From NCBI GenBank assembly GCA_020912385.1, contig CP087214.1:682001-746000 (forward strand): DNA of 64,000 nucleotides, in the 5' to 3' direction. Positions 46,431 through 57,884 of this stretch are shown here, in pieces (position 1 is the stretch's first letter; every line of letters begins with the position of its first letter). A program made the position numbers and the translations under genes. The notes below the pieces were generated by a model. The model was not told the DNA's origin. It did no database searches and saw only the letters and a program-made list of their open reading frames with translations. This stretch comes from Neofusicoccum parvum (lineage: Eukaryota; Ascomycota; Dothideomycetes; Botryosphaeriales; Botryosphaeriaceae).

Positions 46431-49400
46431 GGTTGCGGTGTTCCGAGGGGTGTTGCGAGGGGTCGAGGAGCAGACAGCAGCGAGATCACGGCGGTGGAGG
46501 CCTCACAGCCCGGCAGCGTGGTTCGTAGGACGGAGGCGAGTCACTCAGATCAGGAGCTGGTCGTGAGGGGACGTGGGCGGACGACTCGGGGACGGAGGAC
46601 CCAGGGATGGGAGCCGATAAAGTACAGATGCGAGGCGGCAAGTGGCTTGCCAGATCCGCAGGAGTACCCTGCAGAGGCGGGCAAACGCGTGGGCGAGCCG
46701 GGGCGCTGGAAATCAGGCCAGCCAGATGCGTGCGCTTGTGCGCGGGTGCTTGTGTCGACGGCGCCAGCGGGCTGGAGAGCTCAGTTCAAGAAGAGCAGAA
46801 CGGGCCTCGAGCAAGTGCCGAACGCGGTAATCGCAGCACGCAGAGGCCCAACGGATGAGCGCGCGCTAGCCCAGAGAGGCGCTGTCACCGGGCTGTCAAG
46901 GCGTCGGGCGGCGACCCCTGCACTGATCCTGTGCCGGTTTGGCGGCGGACGGGGAGGCCAGCCCGGCACGCAGCGGCGAGCGGGCGCCCGGCTGCTGCGC
47001 TGCGGCCCAGCGCCGGCAGCTGGTGGAGGCATCGCAGCAGCACCGTCGCGCGTCGTCGGCCGTCGAGATCGGCGGCGAGCGAGCAGCAGCGCGGCTGGCG
47101 GGACCGCTGGATCAGGCATGGCCGATCAGCCGCCGCGCAGGGGCCGCGGCTGGCGTGCTCGCTAGTCGCGTGCTATCAAGTGCCAGGCCCCTTGGTGGCG
47201 CTGAATTCGCCGATCGCCTCGACGCTGCCGACCTGCTGCTTTCCGGCCGCCGGCGAGCGCCCCGTCGCGGGCAGCAGTGCCCGTCCAGCTGCCCAATGCG
47301 ACCGCAGCGCGCTCGTCGGTTTCAGGTGCGCGGCGATGTGCCCTCGCCAGCAGCCTGGTCGCGCGTCGTTGCGCTGCCGAGGCCGCTGCAGCCGGGTTCA
47401 TGACTGGCTGCGCTGAGCTTGATAACTTTAACCTGCTCCTCGGTCCCCCACGGCGCGGAGGGGCTCGGGATGCGCAACTGCCGGCTGCACCGCAGATAAA
47501 GTGTGGCTGCTGACGGCGGACTGGCGGTCGCAGGCCGGCGAGATGCTGTCCAGCGGGCGCGGGCGCGTGGCCGCGTCTGGTGGTGCGGCGATCACTGCCC
47601 GGGCGGCGGCTGGAAGGATGAGGACGCGTGAACGGTCGACGACGGTAGCCACTTTGTCGCGCGGCGGCAGGGCTAGCGCCAGGGCGCGGGTGCGGGTGCG
47701 GATTTAGAGGCGGATGGGGAGACAGGTGCGGAGCCTGGGCGGGTGAAACGGCCTGGCGTGGTGGTGAAGAGTGGGCCCACGGACCAGCCGCTCTGGGCCG
47801 TGCCCCTGATGGCCAGGCACCGCCTGCGTCCACACTCCTTCCACGGTCCCGCGTCCTCCGCCCCCCGCCCTCACGTGTGCCCAGCCTCAACGGACTGCTC
47901 CCTCCCGTCCCGCGGTTGACCTGGTTCCGCCAATTTCGCATTAAACTTTCCTAGTCTTGTCGGCAGAAGCCCATGCGTGGGGTTGCATTGGCCATGGCCG
48001 TGGCCGTGGCCGTGGCCGTGGCCCTGACGAAGGGGCCATGATTGCTTTTGCCCGGATCCTCCTCCGCAGCCCGTTCCCGACGGGCTATTGATGCACGCCT
48101 GCTGGGGGCAGATCGGCAAGTCTGCTATTTGTTTGGCTTGGCAGCTATTACTACAGTGCTCCAGCATCGCAGCTGCGGTCGCAATAGACTCGGTCTGTCC
48201 CCCGCAGTCGAGTCATGCCATGGCCCGCCGCAACAGGAGGCAGGATGGCGCTGGTGGTGGCCCGTCAGATGCGCAGCTCCGTCCCAGCGCTCCCCGAAGT
48301 GGCCGTTCTTACGGTCCCAGATCTACAGACTCCCACTACGTCGTCGATCAGGCCATTCAGATCCTCTGCCTACGTGTGCGTAGCACGCAAGTGCGGTCAC
48401 ACCATAATTCTGCGTGGTTGTCTCAGTGGCTTCCGCCATCTCACAGCAATGGCGTGGTTGCGGCAACGCTAAGCTTTCCCGCAGGATGGACTAACGGTGC
48501 ACGCCGCCCGATCGGGGAAACAGACGATGCCTGGTTCCGTTCTTGTCGCGGGGATGGCCACTCTTACGCTTTGAGGGAATGAAATTGCCTGGAGCAGCTG
48601 CCTTGGAACGAACACCATGCGGCATCTGTGGCTGCCCGCCCGCTCGAGCACTGTTCTGGCGTTCTGCAGCTCAGGGCAGCGCTATGCAAGGGTGGACACG
48701 CACTTGGGAGCCGCTCGGGCTCATATGCAGGAACGGTGAAGTGCTGTCTTCGTGAATGGTTGGCGGAAATTTTCCCCGACCCATGCCACCGGAAAACTCA
48801 ACCGTGCAAAGTCACGGGGGGTAAGCCAGGATTTGGTAAAGATCCATGTGCTCCGTGCCCTCTGCCACTTCAGCGTAGCAGCGATAGCCATCAGATCCCA
48901 GTGCCAGTCTCGAACCTTGACGTCCTTCGAGCTTTGCCACCTTCCAGCACGGCACGGGAACACATTCGCGGAGTCAAGCTACAGCCGCAGGGACTGTCAA
49001 GCTTTCGGGCCGGACACGTTACACCTTCCACTTCTTGCCAGACCTGCCCTCAAAGTGTCAAAGTGTCAAACCAACCTGCTCTGGTTCCTCTGGTAATCCC
49101 ACTAGAGCTTTTGATTCTGATGGAGGCCGTCACTGCTGCTTCCCGTCCTCAGCCGCACCACTAGCCCATAATCCTCCTCATAATCATCCACCAGCACTCA
49201 CTGTTCCTCCCAACCCCTATGCCGCAACTCGGCCGTGCCTAGTAGCTGATGATCTCTATGTCCTGACGGTCGGCAAATTGGGAAAAATTCGATGCCGCCG
49301 CACTAGCATTCCGATCCTATGCTGCACTCGAGGGGTGGCCACGGGTGATGGGCGCTCCGGATCATGCACACTTGGCAGGTGCCCGATACTCTACAGAGGG

Positions 49401-52400
49401 AGGTGAGCAGGCAGTGGAGCTCGTCAGGGCCTCTGGCAGCCAGACATGATTCTGGGAGATGCTAGAGCTGTCAGCTGGTGGCAGCGATGTTGCTGTGGTG
49501 GAGAACACCATGACATGCTTTTCCGGGTTTGAAAACTCAGCTTGACTTCACTGCACCCACCTCCATTCCAAGCAGTGGCAGCACGGCTGTCCATCAGACG
49601 GCCAAGAGAATGAATGTTGTCCCTCTCACTATCCAGAGCGCACTCACTCGCCCCTTCCCATTTTTCGAGTACAGAACCGAGAAACCTTCCTCTGACAATC
49701 AGGCCCCTTTTCAAAATCCTGTTGCAGTGACAAACGCCGCCACCGTCTCCCAGCCCCCCACAACCGCATCCGCCGCAACTGCGCACCATCATCATTCTCC
49801 TCCAACCCCCATCACCAGAGCCTCCCGCCTACCTTCCTCACCTCTCCCTCCTAGAGACTTCTACAACACCACCGCGAGCGAAAGTATCTGGAAATCTCTA
49901 GCTGGGAGTAAGAAGACGAAGACGGACCAACACAACAGTGCTCTCCGTCAATTCCCTTGTCGCTGTCGGGCAAGCCGGCCGATGTACAACAGCTGGGAGG
50001 CATGGGCGCTGAGGTTTAAACCTAGGGCCCTCGCCTATCCACGAGACCTTCAGAGCCCTAGTACTGTCACGCGGCCGTAATGCTCACGAGGCACTTCCAC
50101 TCGAGCTGAGGCGATGGTTGTGAGGTGTTGACCAACCCGACGTCGGTGTCGCGGAGGGTTTGAACGCCAAACTTAATCAAGGACTGGAGATACATTTGAC
50201 GAATGGAGGAGATGGCTGGCTGCCGGAAGTACTGTGCAAGGCGAAATTGTGGTGGGCATTGTCCGCCGTGGGATTGGAACGTTTGATCCCTGTTACTTTG
50301 CCGCGGCGCTCCTGTGGGCTGGCGGTGGGGGCTGCTTTTTCGAGCTCAGTCCGCTCTCACAAGATCGATAGATGACAACTGATATCGCTATTGATGATAT
50401 TTGACACGCTCGAACGATGAACATAGCACACTCGACAGCAATACGGAAGGAGGGAGTGAGAAACGGAGTAAAGCCGCTGCACAGGAGTCAGGAACCCGGG
50501 AGAAAAGTGACGACAAGGGAGAAACGCCGTATCACGCAGGAAGTCCGGCACACCGAGTCGCTTGGTAGACCATGATCTCTACCTGGGTGTTGTCAGGTAG
50601 GACAGTTCTCATACGAAGGTGGAGAGGCCAGGAGCTTTCATTAGTGAAGGCTCCACATCTCCACAAGCCACACGCTGGTTTAAATTTTTCAAAAGGAACC
50701 TGAAAATGGAATGGTATCGGGCCGCAGGTGCGGAGTAGCGGCCAATGAAGTAGGATCGCGGAACTCGTTTCTTTTTATGGAGAAAGGGTCACTCAAGCAA
50801 TACCATCATTAAGATGCAAGGCTTTTCTTTCTGCTTCATCAGAGTTTTCAGGCGTCCGATTACCAATTGATCAACTGGTTCATGCGCGGAGTGACTTTCC
50901 ACATCAAAGTCCCCGATATCGGCGCGAGATGCTCGACACGCACATGCACCGAGCCTAGGACGGATGTCAAGTCTTTCTGAGAACTTGGATCAAGCTGTAC
51001 GCATTCTAAAAATATTTCTTTTATTTCCCAAAAATCATTTCTGTTACTACAAAAATGGTGGGTGGATATGTGGGAGAGTAGTCAATGGTAGGTACACTCA
51101 TCCATGACAGTCTTCTTAGCATCCACAATCCGAACATTAGCGAGGCGGCCAGTACCACAGTTATTCCTCAATTCAGTTGCTTTAAGTCTTTGAGATGTCC
51201 ACGCTTTGGATGCTTCCCGCCGGAGAGTGAAGGTTACCGTTCTGGGATGATGCGGAGATCATTCGGGCCGTCAACAACGCTCTTTACGTACCTAAGAACG
51301 GTGCCCGCGGACCGAGCCATCGACACTGCGTCTGAGCTCTGGAGCCGTTGACAAATTAGTGTACCAAGGCCATGAGATGGATCATCCATGTTTCGCTGGT
51401 CTGATTGCGGCTGCTACCGTTCGCGCCTATGTGGTCAGTTCGCAAAGGGCTGCAATAAATTCATACTCTTCACACATGGGCAGTCGGATCATTGGTCTGG
51501 ACTCAAGGCATTCAGATGCGCATTGATAGAAATGCAAACACCATTCGGGCGCTCATGAGCGTATGCGAGTGTTTTACTACTTTTGAATCAGTCACTTAAA
51601 CTCTCTTAGAACTGGAATTCGTAATGTGCGCCTGAGCCAGATGGGAAAATATCTACACATATATTGACCTTGTTATTACAAACAAATAGCCACATTATGG
51701 TATGATAGTATTTCAAAATAACCCGGAAGTTGAAGGGGATATAGTCAAATGTTTGGTCTACGTAGTCAATGAGAGAAGCCCCGTCGACGAGCTAGATTAT
51801 GGTCATATACGAGCCTGTGGATTTAGAGGGAGGCGTGGAGGAGCTGGTACAGGCCTGTGATTGAACTTCACTGCTTTAAGCCACCAGCTTTAATTCGGCC
51901 AATTTGGGAGGGAGAGGAGAGTAACGCGAAATAAAATGGCCATCGGGTGGGAGGGAAATGGTATTATCGAAACGAACAAGGCAGACAGGAGCGGCAAGTG
52001 TGATTACTGAAACCGCGAAGGTATGTCAGCACGGCACATTTTGCAGCAAGGACGACAGAGGTTGATGTGAGGTCCAGACAGGGGATTCTCGGGCTACGAG
52101 TGGCTGGTGAAACCCCAAGCGCAGTGTGGCGGGCAGAATGTGTTTCCAGAAAGCAGCGGCGCAGTGAGGAGGCGGTTATGCGCTAATCGATAAGACGGTT
52201 GCATGACGTCAGTGGGGAAAAGTCGGCGGCCCCTCGCGGCAACAGCGAAGGCGTCGCAGGCTGTCAACTGCCGGCCCGCTTCGTGCTGCTGTCATCGCAG
52301 CACGCGGTGGAGCCCATAACACCGCCGCATATGCTCCGCGGCTGACCTCTGGTGCGTACCATCGAATTGGCTAAAGTCGATCTCGTTTCCCCATCGCGCG

Positions 52401-52616
52401 ATTCATGACGTTGCCGCATTGTTCCAGCTGCAAGCCCTGCTGCGCTCTGCCGAGCACTCCCAGCGGTTATGTCACGATGATTTGCTGCTGCATATGAAGT
52501 TGCTCTTGTCCACAGTCACTGCCTGCCAACACAGCTCTCCTCTTCACTCTCACGCTGCTGCTCCTACTTCCTCGTGCAGCGCAGCACACACCTTGAACCC
52601 AAAGCATCCAGCTAAT
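46431..52616. other. Long gene-poor stretch
   Basis: Over 6 kb I found no gene I can support. From 46500 to 47900 it is very GC-rich with overlapping Arg/Ala/Pro/Gly-rich frames on both strands; this includes the promoter of the PTH11-like gene. ORFs at 48088-48582 and 49529-50080 (+) start at non-ATG codons and lack domains. From 50400 to 52000 the sequence is of average composition with only short ORFs. The last 400 bases should be the alcohol dehydrogenase promoter. Confidence 0.45.
47995..48023. repeat. GGCCGT hexamer repeat
   Basis: About five tandem copies of a GGCCGT/GGCCAT unit. Simple repeat with no coding context. Confidence 0.8.
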
Positions 52617-54072
52617 ATGGCTTTGTCCCAAGCAGCCTGGAAAGCCGAGGAGGCAATCGGCCACGACACCAATGCCACCACCGCCCAGGACGTCACGAAC
52701 CCCGGGTTGGACAACAACAAGTATGGTGACACCAGCGAGAAGATGAAGGCGCTGGCCTGGATGGGTAAGAACAAGGTTGAGATGATCGAAGCCCCGAAGC
52801 CCAAGGTTATCGAGCCGCGCGACGTCATCCTCAAGGTCACCGGCAGTACCGTCTGTGGCAGCGACCTGCACCTGCTCCATGGCGCGATTGTCGAGCTGAA
52901 GAAGGGAGACATCCTGGGCCATGAGTTCTGCGGTGTCGTCGACGAGACGGGATCCGAGGTCAAGGGCTTGACCAAGGGCCAGAGAGTCGTGGCCTCGTTC
53001 CAGATCGCGTGCGGTGATGTACATGCTACCCGCACCCACTCTGGGGATCTATGGCACTGACGGCCACTCTTCCAGTGCTACTTCTGCAAGAACAAGCTCT
53101 CCTCGCAATGCGAGAAGACGAACTCCAACACCATCGAGAACGCCATGTACGGCGGCCGGACCGCCGGCATGTTCGGCTACAGTCACTTCACTGGCGGCTT
53201 TGCTGGTGGCCAGGCCGAGTACGTTCGCGTGCCGTACGGCGATGTTAACCTTCTCAAACTCCCCGACCACGTCCCGGATGAGAAGGGCCTGTACCTCTCT
53301 GACGTCCTGGCAACATCATGGAACTGCGTGGTGGACACCGCCGTCTACGAAGGAGACGTCGTTGCCATTTGGGGCGCCGGCCCCATCGGCCAGATGTGCG
53401 TCGAGTTCGCATTCCTCCAGGGGGCAAGGCGTGTCATCGTCGTCGACGCCAACTGGCGGCTTGACTTCATCAAGCAGAAGTATCCCAAGGCGGAGACGCT
53501 GAACTACTCCACGCTCGGCAAGGGCGAGACGGTGACGAGCAAGCTGAAGGAGATGGTCGACGGCCGTGGTCCTGATGTTGCGCTCGAGTGCGTCGCCGGC
53601 GAGTACGCGAAGGGATGGGCGCACTATTTTGAGATGCAGCTGGGCATGGAGACGGACACCAGTGAGATCGTCAACGAGATGATCACCAGTGTCAGGAACT
53701 TTGGCCGCTGCGGTATCACCGGTGTCTATGCCGGTTTCGTGAGTGTCCTCTGTCTCCGCGCTGCTTGGATGCTGGTACTGACTGCCTCGACAGACCAACC
53801 ATTTCAACATCGGATCTCTGATGGAGCGCGGGATCCGCCTGATCGGCAACGGCCAGGCACCGGTCCATCTCTACTGGGAGAAGCTGCTCAAGATGATCCA
53901 GGAGGACAAGATCCACCCACTGGACATGGTCTCGCATCGTGTGGATATAGCAGACCTGGACAAGGTTTACTACAAGTTCGAGGCCAGAGAGGATGGCATG
54001 CAGAAGGTGTTCGTCCAGACGAGGTTCTCGGCACCGCCTTGCGCAGGAAGCCCGGAGTTGACAAGATACTGA
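52617..54072 (+). CDS. Zinc-dependent alcohol dehydrogenase-like protein (MDR superfamily)
   Basis: Three exons: 52617-53018, 53076-53738 and 53794-54072, 447 residues; both introns are phase 0. The GroES-like domain has the catalytic-zinc motifs VCGSDLHLLHG and GHEFCGVV, and a structural-zinc loop CGDCYFCKNKLSSQC rebuilt across intron 1. The Rossmann domain has VVAIWGAGPIGQMCVEFA and VIVVDANWRLD. The arrangement resembles the formaldehyde-dehydrogenase-like branch, so NAD(P)-linked oxidation of an alcohol is likely, but the substrate is unknown. The ATG at 52617 gives a hydrophilic start. The frame stays open upstream, and an ATG near 52494 would add a Ser/His-rich, possibly targeting, extension. 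Cytosol is the default location. Confidence 0.93.
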
Positions 54073-54922
54073 GGCTCAGACGAATGAAGTTGCGATGATG
54101 AGTGCATAACAGCACGAGAAATATGGCGGGAGCTATCTTTTTGGTTAGAAATGTCGAGCAAATATTGCATGTAGAGATTGTAATAAATACACGATGAGAT
54201 GCAGGACAAGGTGCTGGGTTGACCGTTGGTGGATTTGAAGCGAGAAAGCCGACCAAGAGTCACCTTGATGTCTCACGCTTGAGCTTGGCAAGACCGCCAG
54301 CATTACTGCGTAGGTACTCGAGCTCCTCTCGACAGCGCTGGGTGAGACAAAACCACGCCTGCGCATCTCAACCCGATCCTCCCGTCCCAGGCGCGCAGCG
54401 GGTACCTGAGCACACAAGCTTTGAGGCTGAGCACCACCCGCCTGGCGCCGATCAGGATTTTGTGGCCCCCGGCGCATCAGTGACGTAGGTGGAGCGCTCC
54501 GAACAAACCGCCCAACCTGGCCGCCAGCAAATAACAACCCGCCTCAATCATCCCAAGTGCCCAATCTCTGGAACCTAACAAGCTCTCGGTCTCTTCCGAA
54601 GTTATTGGCGTGGGATCCGTCATGGCGCATGTCGACGCCCACGACGGAAGCCGCTGCCATCCGCTCTGCGCCAGCTTTGACACCCGCGCTTTTCTGACAG
54701 CAGCTCCCACGGTGCTGGCCGTTCATTCTGCTACTTCTTCTTGTTCCCCTTCTTTTGTTCGACACATGGCCCAATTGGGCGGTCGGCGCACCTCATATTC
54801 CTGAGCTGGTCACACGCCTCAGACCTGCTACTTCCCCAAGCCCGCCAAACCGCCCTACACCCCCCACCATCCACGGTCCCCTCCACAGCTCGCCAGGGAC
54901 AAAAACACAACCCCAGCCCACC
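54073..54922. other. Intergenic, promoter of the lipase gene
   Basis: It holds the 3' flank of the dehydrogenase and, from about 54700, a C-rich, pyrimidine-rich leader before the lipase start. No gene is supported. Confidence 0.5.
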
Positions 54923-57209
54923 ATGTCCTTCCCCGCCCACATCACCGGCCAAAAAAGCCACGACGACAACCCCCACCGCCCCCGCCGCCGCCGCAGCAGC
55001 GCCGCCGCCCTCCCCGCCAGCGGCCAGGTCCCGCGCGCGAAGAAGCCCAAAACCCGCCCTCCCAGCAGCCTCCGCGACAAGCTGGGCTTCCTGCACGGCA
55101 CGCTCCCCAAATACACCGGTCCGTACAGCGTAAGCTCGCCCTCCCCCCCAACCACCAAACCACCTCCACTCACCCAACCCTCCCGCGCAGGTCGGCACCA
55201 TGGACATCGAGACCCCCGCCCAACACCCGGCCTCCTTCTCGCACATCGCGCGCGCGGGGCGGCCGCTCCTCCGGCACGAGACCACGCTGCTCGCGCTCTA
55301 CTACCCCAGCTCGCCGCGCGCGGTCGGGCGGGGCGCGGCCCCGCCCGACGGCGCCAGGACGTGGTCGCGCTCGACGTGGCTGCCGCGGCCGCGGCGGCGC
55401 GTGGCCGCCGGGTACGGCCGGTTCGCCGGCATGGGCGAGGCGGCGGCGGTGCCGTGGTTCGCGGCCACGACCATGTTCACGAAGCTGCCGGGGTTCAGGA
55501 ACGCGCCGCTGGCCGGGGAGGAGCGGCCGGTGCGGAGGGGGATACCGGGGCCGCCGCGGACGGCAGGGGTGGAGGAGGAGGAGGGGGAGATGGGGTGGGA
55601 GGACGAGGGTGAGGAGGGGAGGGTGGGTGGCCAGGCGCCAAAGTGCCCGCTCCTGGTCTTCAGCCACGGGCTGGGCGGCAACCGCACCGCGTACTCGAGC
55701 GTGTGCGGCGAGTTCGCGTCGCACGGGTTCGTGGTCGTGGCGCTCGAGCACCGCGACGGCAGCGGGCCGCGCACCTACGTCAACCACCCGCACCAGGCGC
55801 CGTGCGTGAAAGCCCGGCTGCCGTCGGTCGCGGAAGACGACGACGAGAATGATGGCGACGGCCGGCCCTGCCGCTGCCCCGTCGACCGCAAGGCCGGCCA
55901 CGACCGCATCGACTACATCTTCCCCAAGAACAACCCCATCGACACGTCGCCGCACGCCGAGAAGGGCGTCGACCACGAGCTGCGCGCCGCGCAGATCGCG
56001 CTGCGCCTGGCCGAGATCGAGGCCGCGTACCACGTCGTCGAGCTCATCGCCGCCGGCCGCGGCGAGCACGTCGCGGCGGCCAACCTGCGCACCAAGGGCC
56101 ACGTCGGCGCCAGCTCGCGCGGGCTGGACGGGGTCGACTGGGAGGGCTGGGCCGGGCGGGTGCACACGCAGGATGTGACGGTGGTGGGGCACTCGTTCGG
56201 GGCGGCGACGGCGGTCGAGATGCTGCGCGGAAAGCAGCGCGAGCGCTTCGCGTGGTGTACACAGGGCGTCATGTACGACATCTGGGGCGCTGCGGTGCAG
56301 CCGGTGCCGGGCGGCGGGGGCGAAGACGGCGAGGACCCGGACGAAGAAGAGCAGCAGCAGCAAAGCGACGCCCTCTCTGCGACGGAGGAGAAGAAGCGGC
56401 GCAGCGCCGCGACCAGCAACGACCCCTCGGACGTCGCCACCACCACCACCGGCCAGAACACCATCGCCTGCCCCCTCCTCGGCATCAACTCCGAGGCCTT
56501 CATGTACTGGCCCTCCAACTTCGCCACGGCCACCAGCCTCGTCCGCTCCGCCCTCGACGGGCCCGACCCCTGCCCCGCCTGGCTGCTCACCCTCCGCGGC
56601 ACCGTCCACGTCTCCCAGTCCGACTTCAGCCTGCTGTACCCCCACGTCTGCGGCTTCTTCCTCAAGCAGACGGCCAACCCGCGGCGCGCCATGGATCTCA
56701 ACATCGACGCCAGCCTGGACTTCCTGGCCAGGGTGCTGCCGGCGCGGCACGCGCAGGCGCTGCGGCGGGCGGTCGCGAGCGGAGGCAGCGGGGGCGGCGG
56801 CGGCGAGAAGCTGCTCGACGCGCCCGTCGTGGACGAGGTGCCGGACGACAGGCGGCCCGAGGAGAAGTGGATCGGCGGGCGGTTGCGCGTGCCGCACGAG
56901 TTCAGGAGCAGGGTGGTGCCGAAGCTGGCGCGGAAGGTGAAGCGCCAGAGGAGGAAGGGGGAAGAGGACGAGGGGGCTTGGGATGAGGTGTGGATGCATG
57001 AGAAGAGCGGGGAGGAGGAGGTGAGGAGGTACAGGGAGAGGCGCGGCTGGCGTGGGAGCAGGAAGACGGGGGAAGACGGGAGGGAAACGAAGCGGAAACA
57101 TGATATGCTAAGCCTGGGAGGCGACGGCGAGGAGCGGCACGATACCACAGAGCGGAGTGAAGATAGCTCCATGACTTTGAGAGGAGATAAGCCGATAGAT
57201 ACCGATTAG
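54923..57209 (+). CDS. PAF-acetylhydrolase-like phospholipase/esterase
   Basis: Two exons: 54923-55129 and 55191-57209, 741 residues; phase-0 intron of 61 bp. It belongs to the platelet-activating-factor acetylhydrolase group VII/II alpha/beta-hydrolases, which cleave short or oxidised sn-2 acyl groups of phospholipids. The oxyanion strand is CPLLVFSHGLGGNRTAYSS, the nucleophile elbow is VVGHSFGAATA, and the probable catalytic His lies in RGTVHVSQSDF. Family marks include VALEHRDGSG and FPKNNP. No signal peptide is seen, so it is probably intracellular. Acidic low-complexity inserts (VEEEEGEMGWEDEGEEG, DPDEEEQQQQS) and a basic C-terminus are lineage extras. The exon is very GC-rich, which opens long antisense frames that I consider spurious. 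Confidence 0.92.
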
Positions 57210-57884
57210 ATCCATGCTTTTCAGCCCGTCAACTCCTGTTAATATGATGTGTTTTTTATCTTTACACTAACCATCAGCTGCAGAACCCTCTCCATAAAGA
57301 ACCTCAGAGATAAAGTGGAGATAAAGTAATGGGAAACAAACGAAACGGGTAAGATTTCCAATATTACTCCCATCGCCCGGCCAACACCTTGCTGTTTGGT
57401 ATAGATAGATCCAATTCGACACTCTCATTCCTCCGCTCAACATATTGGTTTTCGTGCCGAGTTGGCAAATTTGTTCCAGTACGAGTATAAAAAGTAGTAA
57501 GGAGCAAAGGGAAATCGCGTTGCAGTCTTTTTGTAAGAGCTCTTCCAGACTGCGATCCTCATCTCTAATGGCCATTCTTCTGTTCATGCTGGCTTAGCCC
57601 GGACCTATATGCTGGTGAAGCTGGCTATTCCTTGACGGTGGCGCAGGGCGGCAGAAGCCTTCGGTCCGTAGACATTTCACATGGTGTCTTCATGGCATGG
57701 CGACGAATCTTGTATCGTTCCTACTCTTCGGGGCGGCTGGGTCGTGGAGGCGGGAGATGAGCAGATTCGCTACTGATTAGTTGTTGGTAGGGGTGTATTC
57801 CGTAGCTCTGGTTTGCGGAAGAGGCGGCCTGGGTCCACGGGTCCTGTGGTTTGGCAAATGAAATGCCGAAATTTCTGGAAGTCT
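57210..57884. other. Convergent 3' region, lipase / bZIP
   Basis: It contains the 3' ends of two convergent genes. A minus-strand ORF of 106 codons with a true ATG (57587-57267) has one hydrophobic stretch (ISLCSLLLFILVLEQICQLG). It lies in sequence expected to be 3' UTR and I do not call it a gene. Confidence 0.45.

Noticed and set aside
48088..48582. 164-codon plus ORF with a hydrophobic N-terminal stretch
   Set aside because: The frame opens at TTG, the hydrophobic part is broken by charged residues, and the rest is low complexity; no family recognised.
49529..50080. 183-codon plus ORF, Pro/Thr/Ser-rich
   Set aside because: Opens at TTG; includes a His run and unstructured sequence; no splice or domain support.
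55170..57101. 643-codon antisense ORF over the lipase gene
   Set aside because: It is the mirror of a GC-rich exon with G/C at third positions. The composition is Arg/Pro/Ala/Leu-biased, and the sense frame has clear PAF-acetylhydrolase motifs.
57267..57587. 106-codon minus ORF with one hydrophobic stretch
   Set aside because: It has a true ATG but lies where the 3' UTRs of two convergent genes should be, and shows no recognised family.
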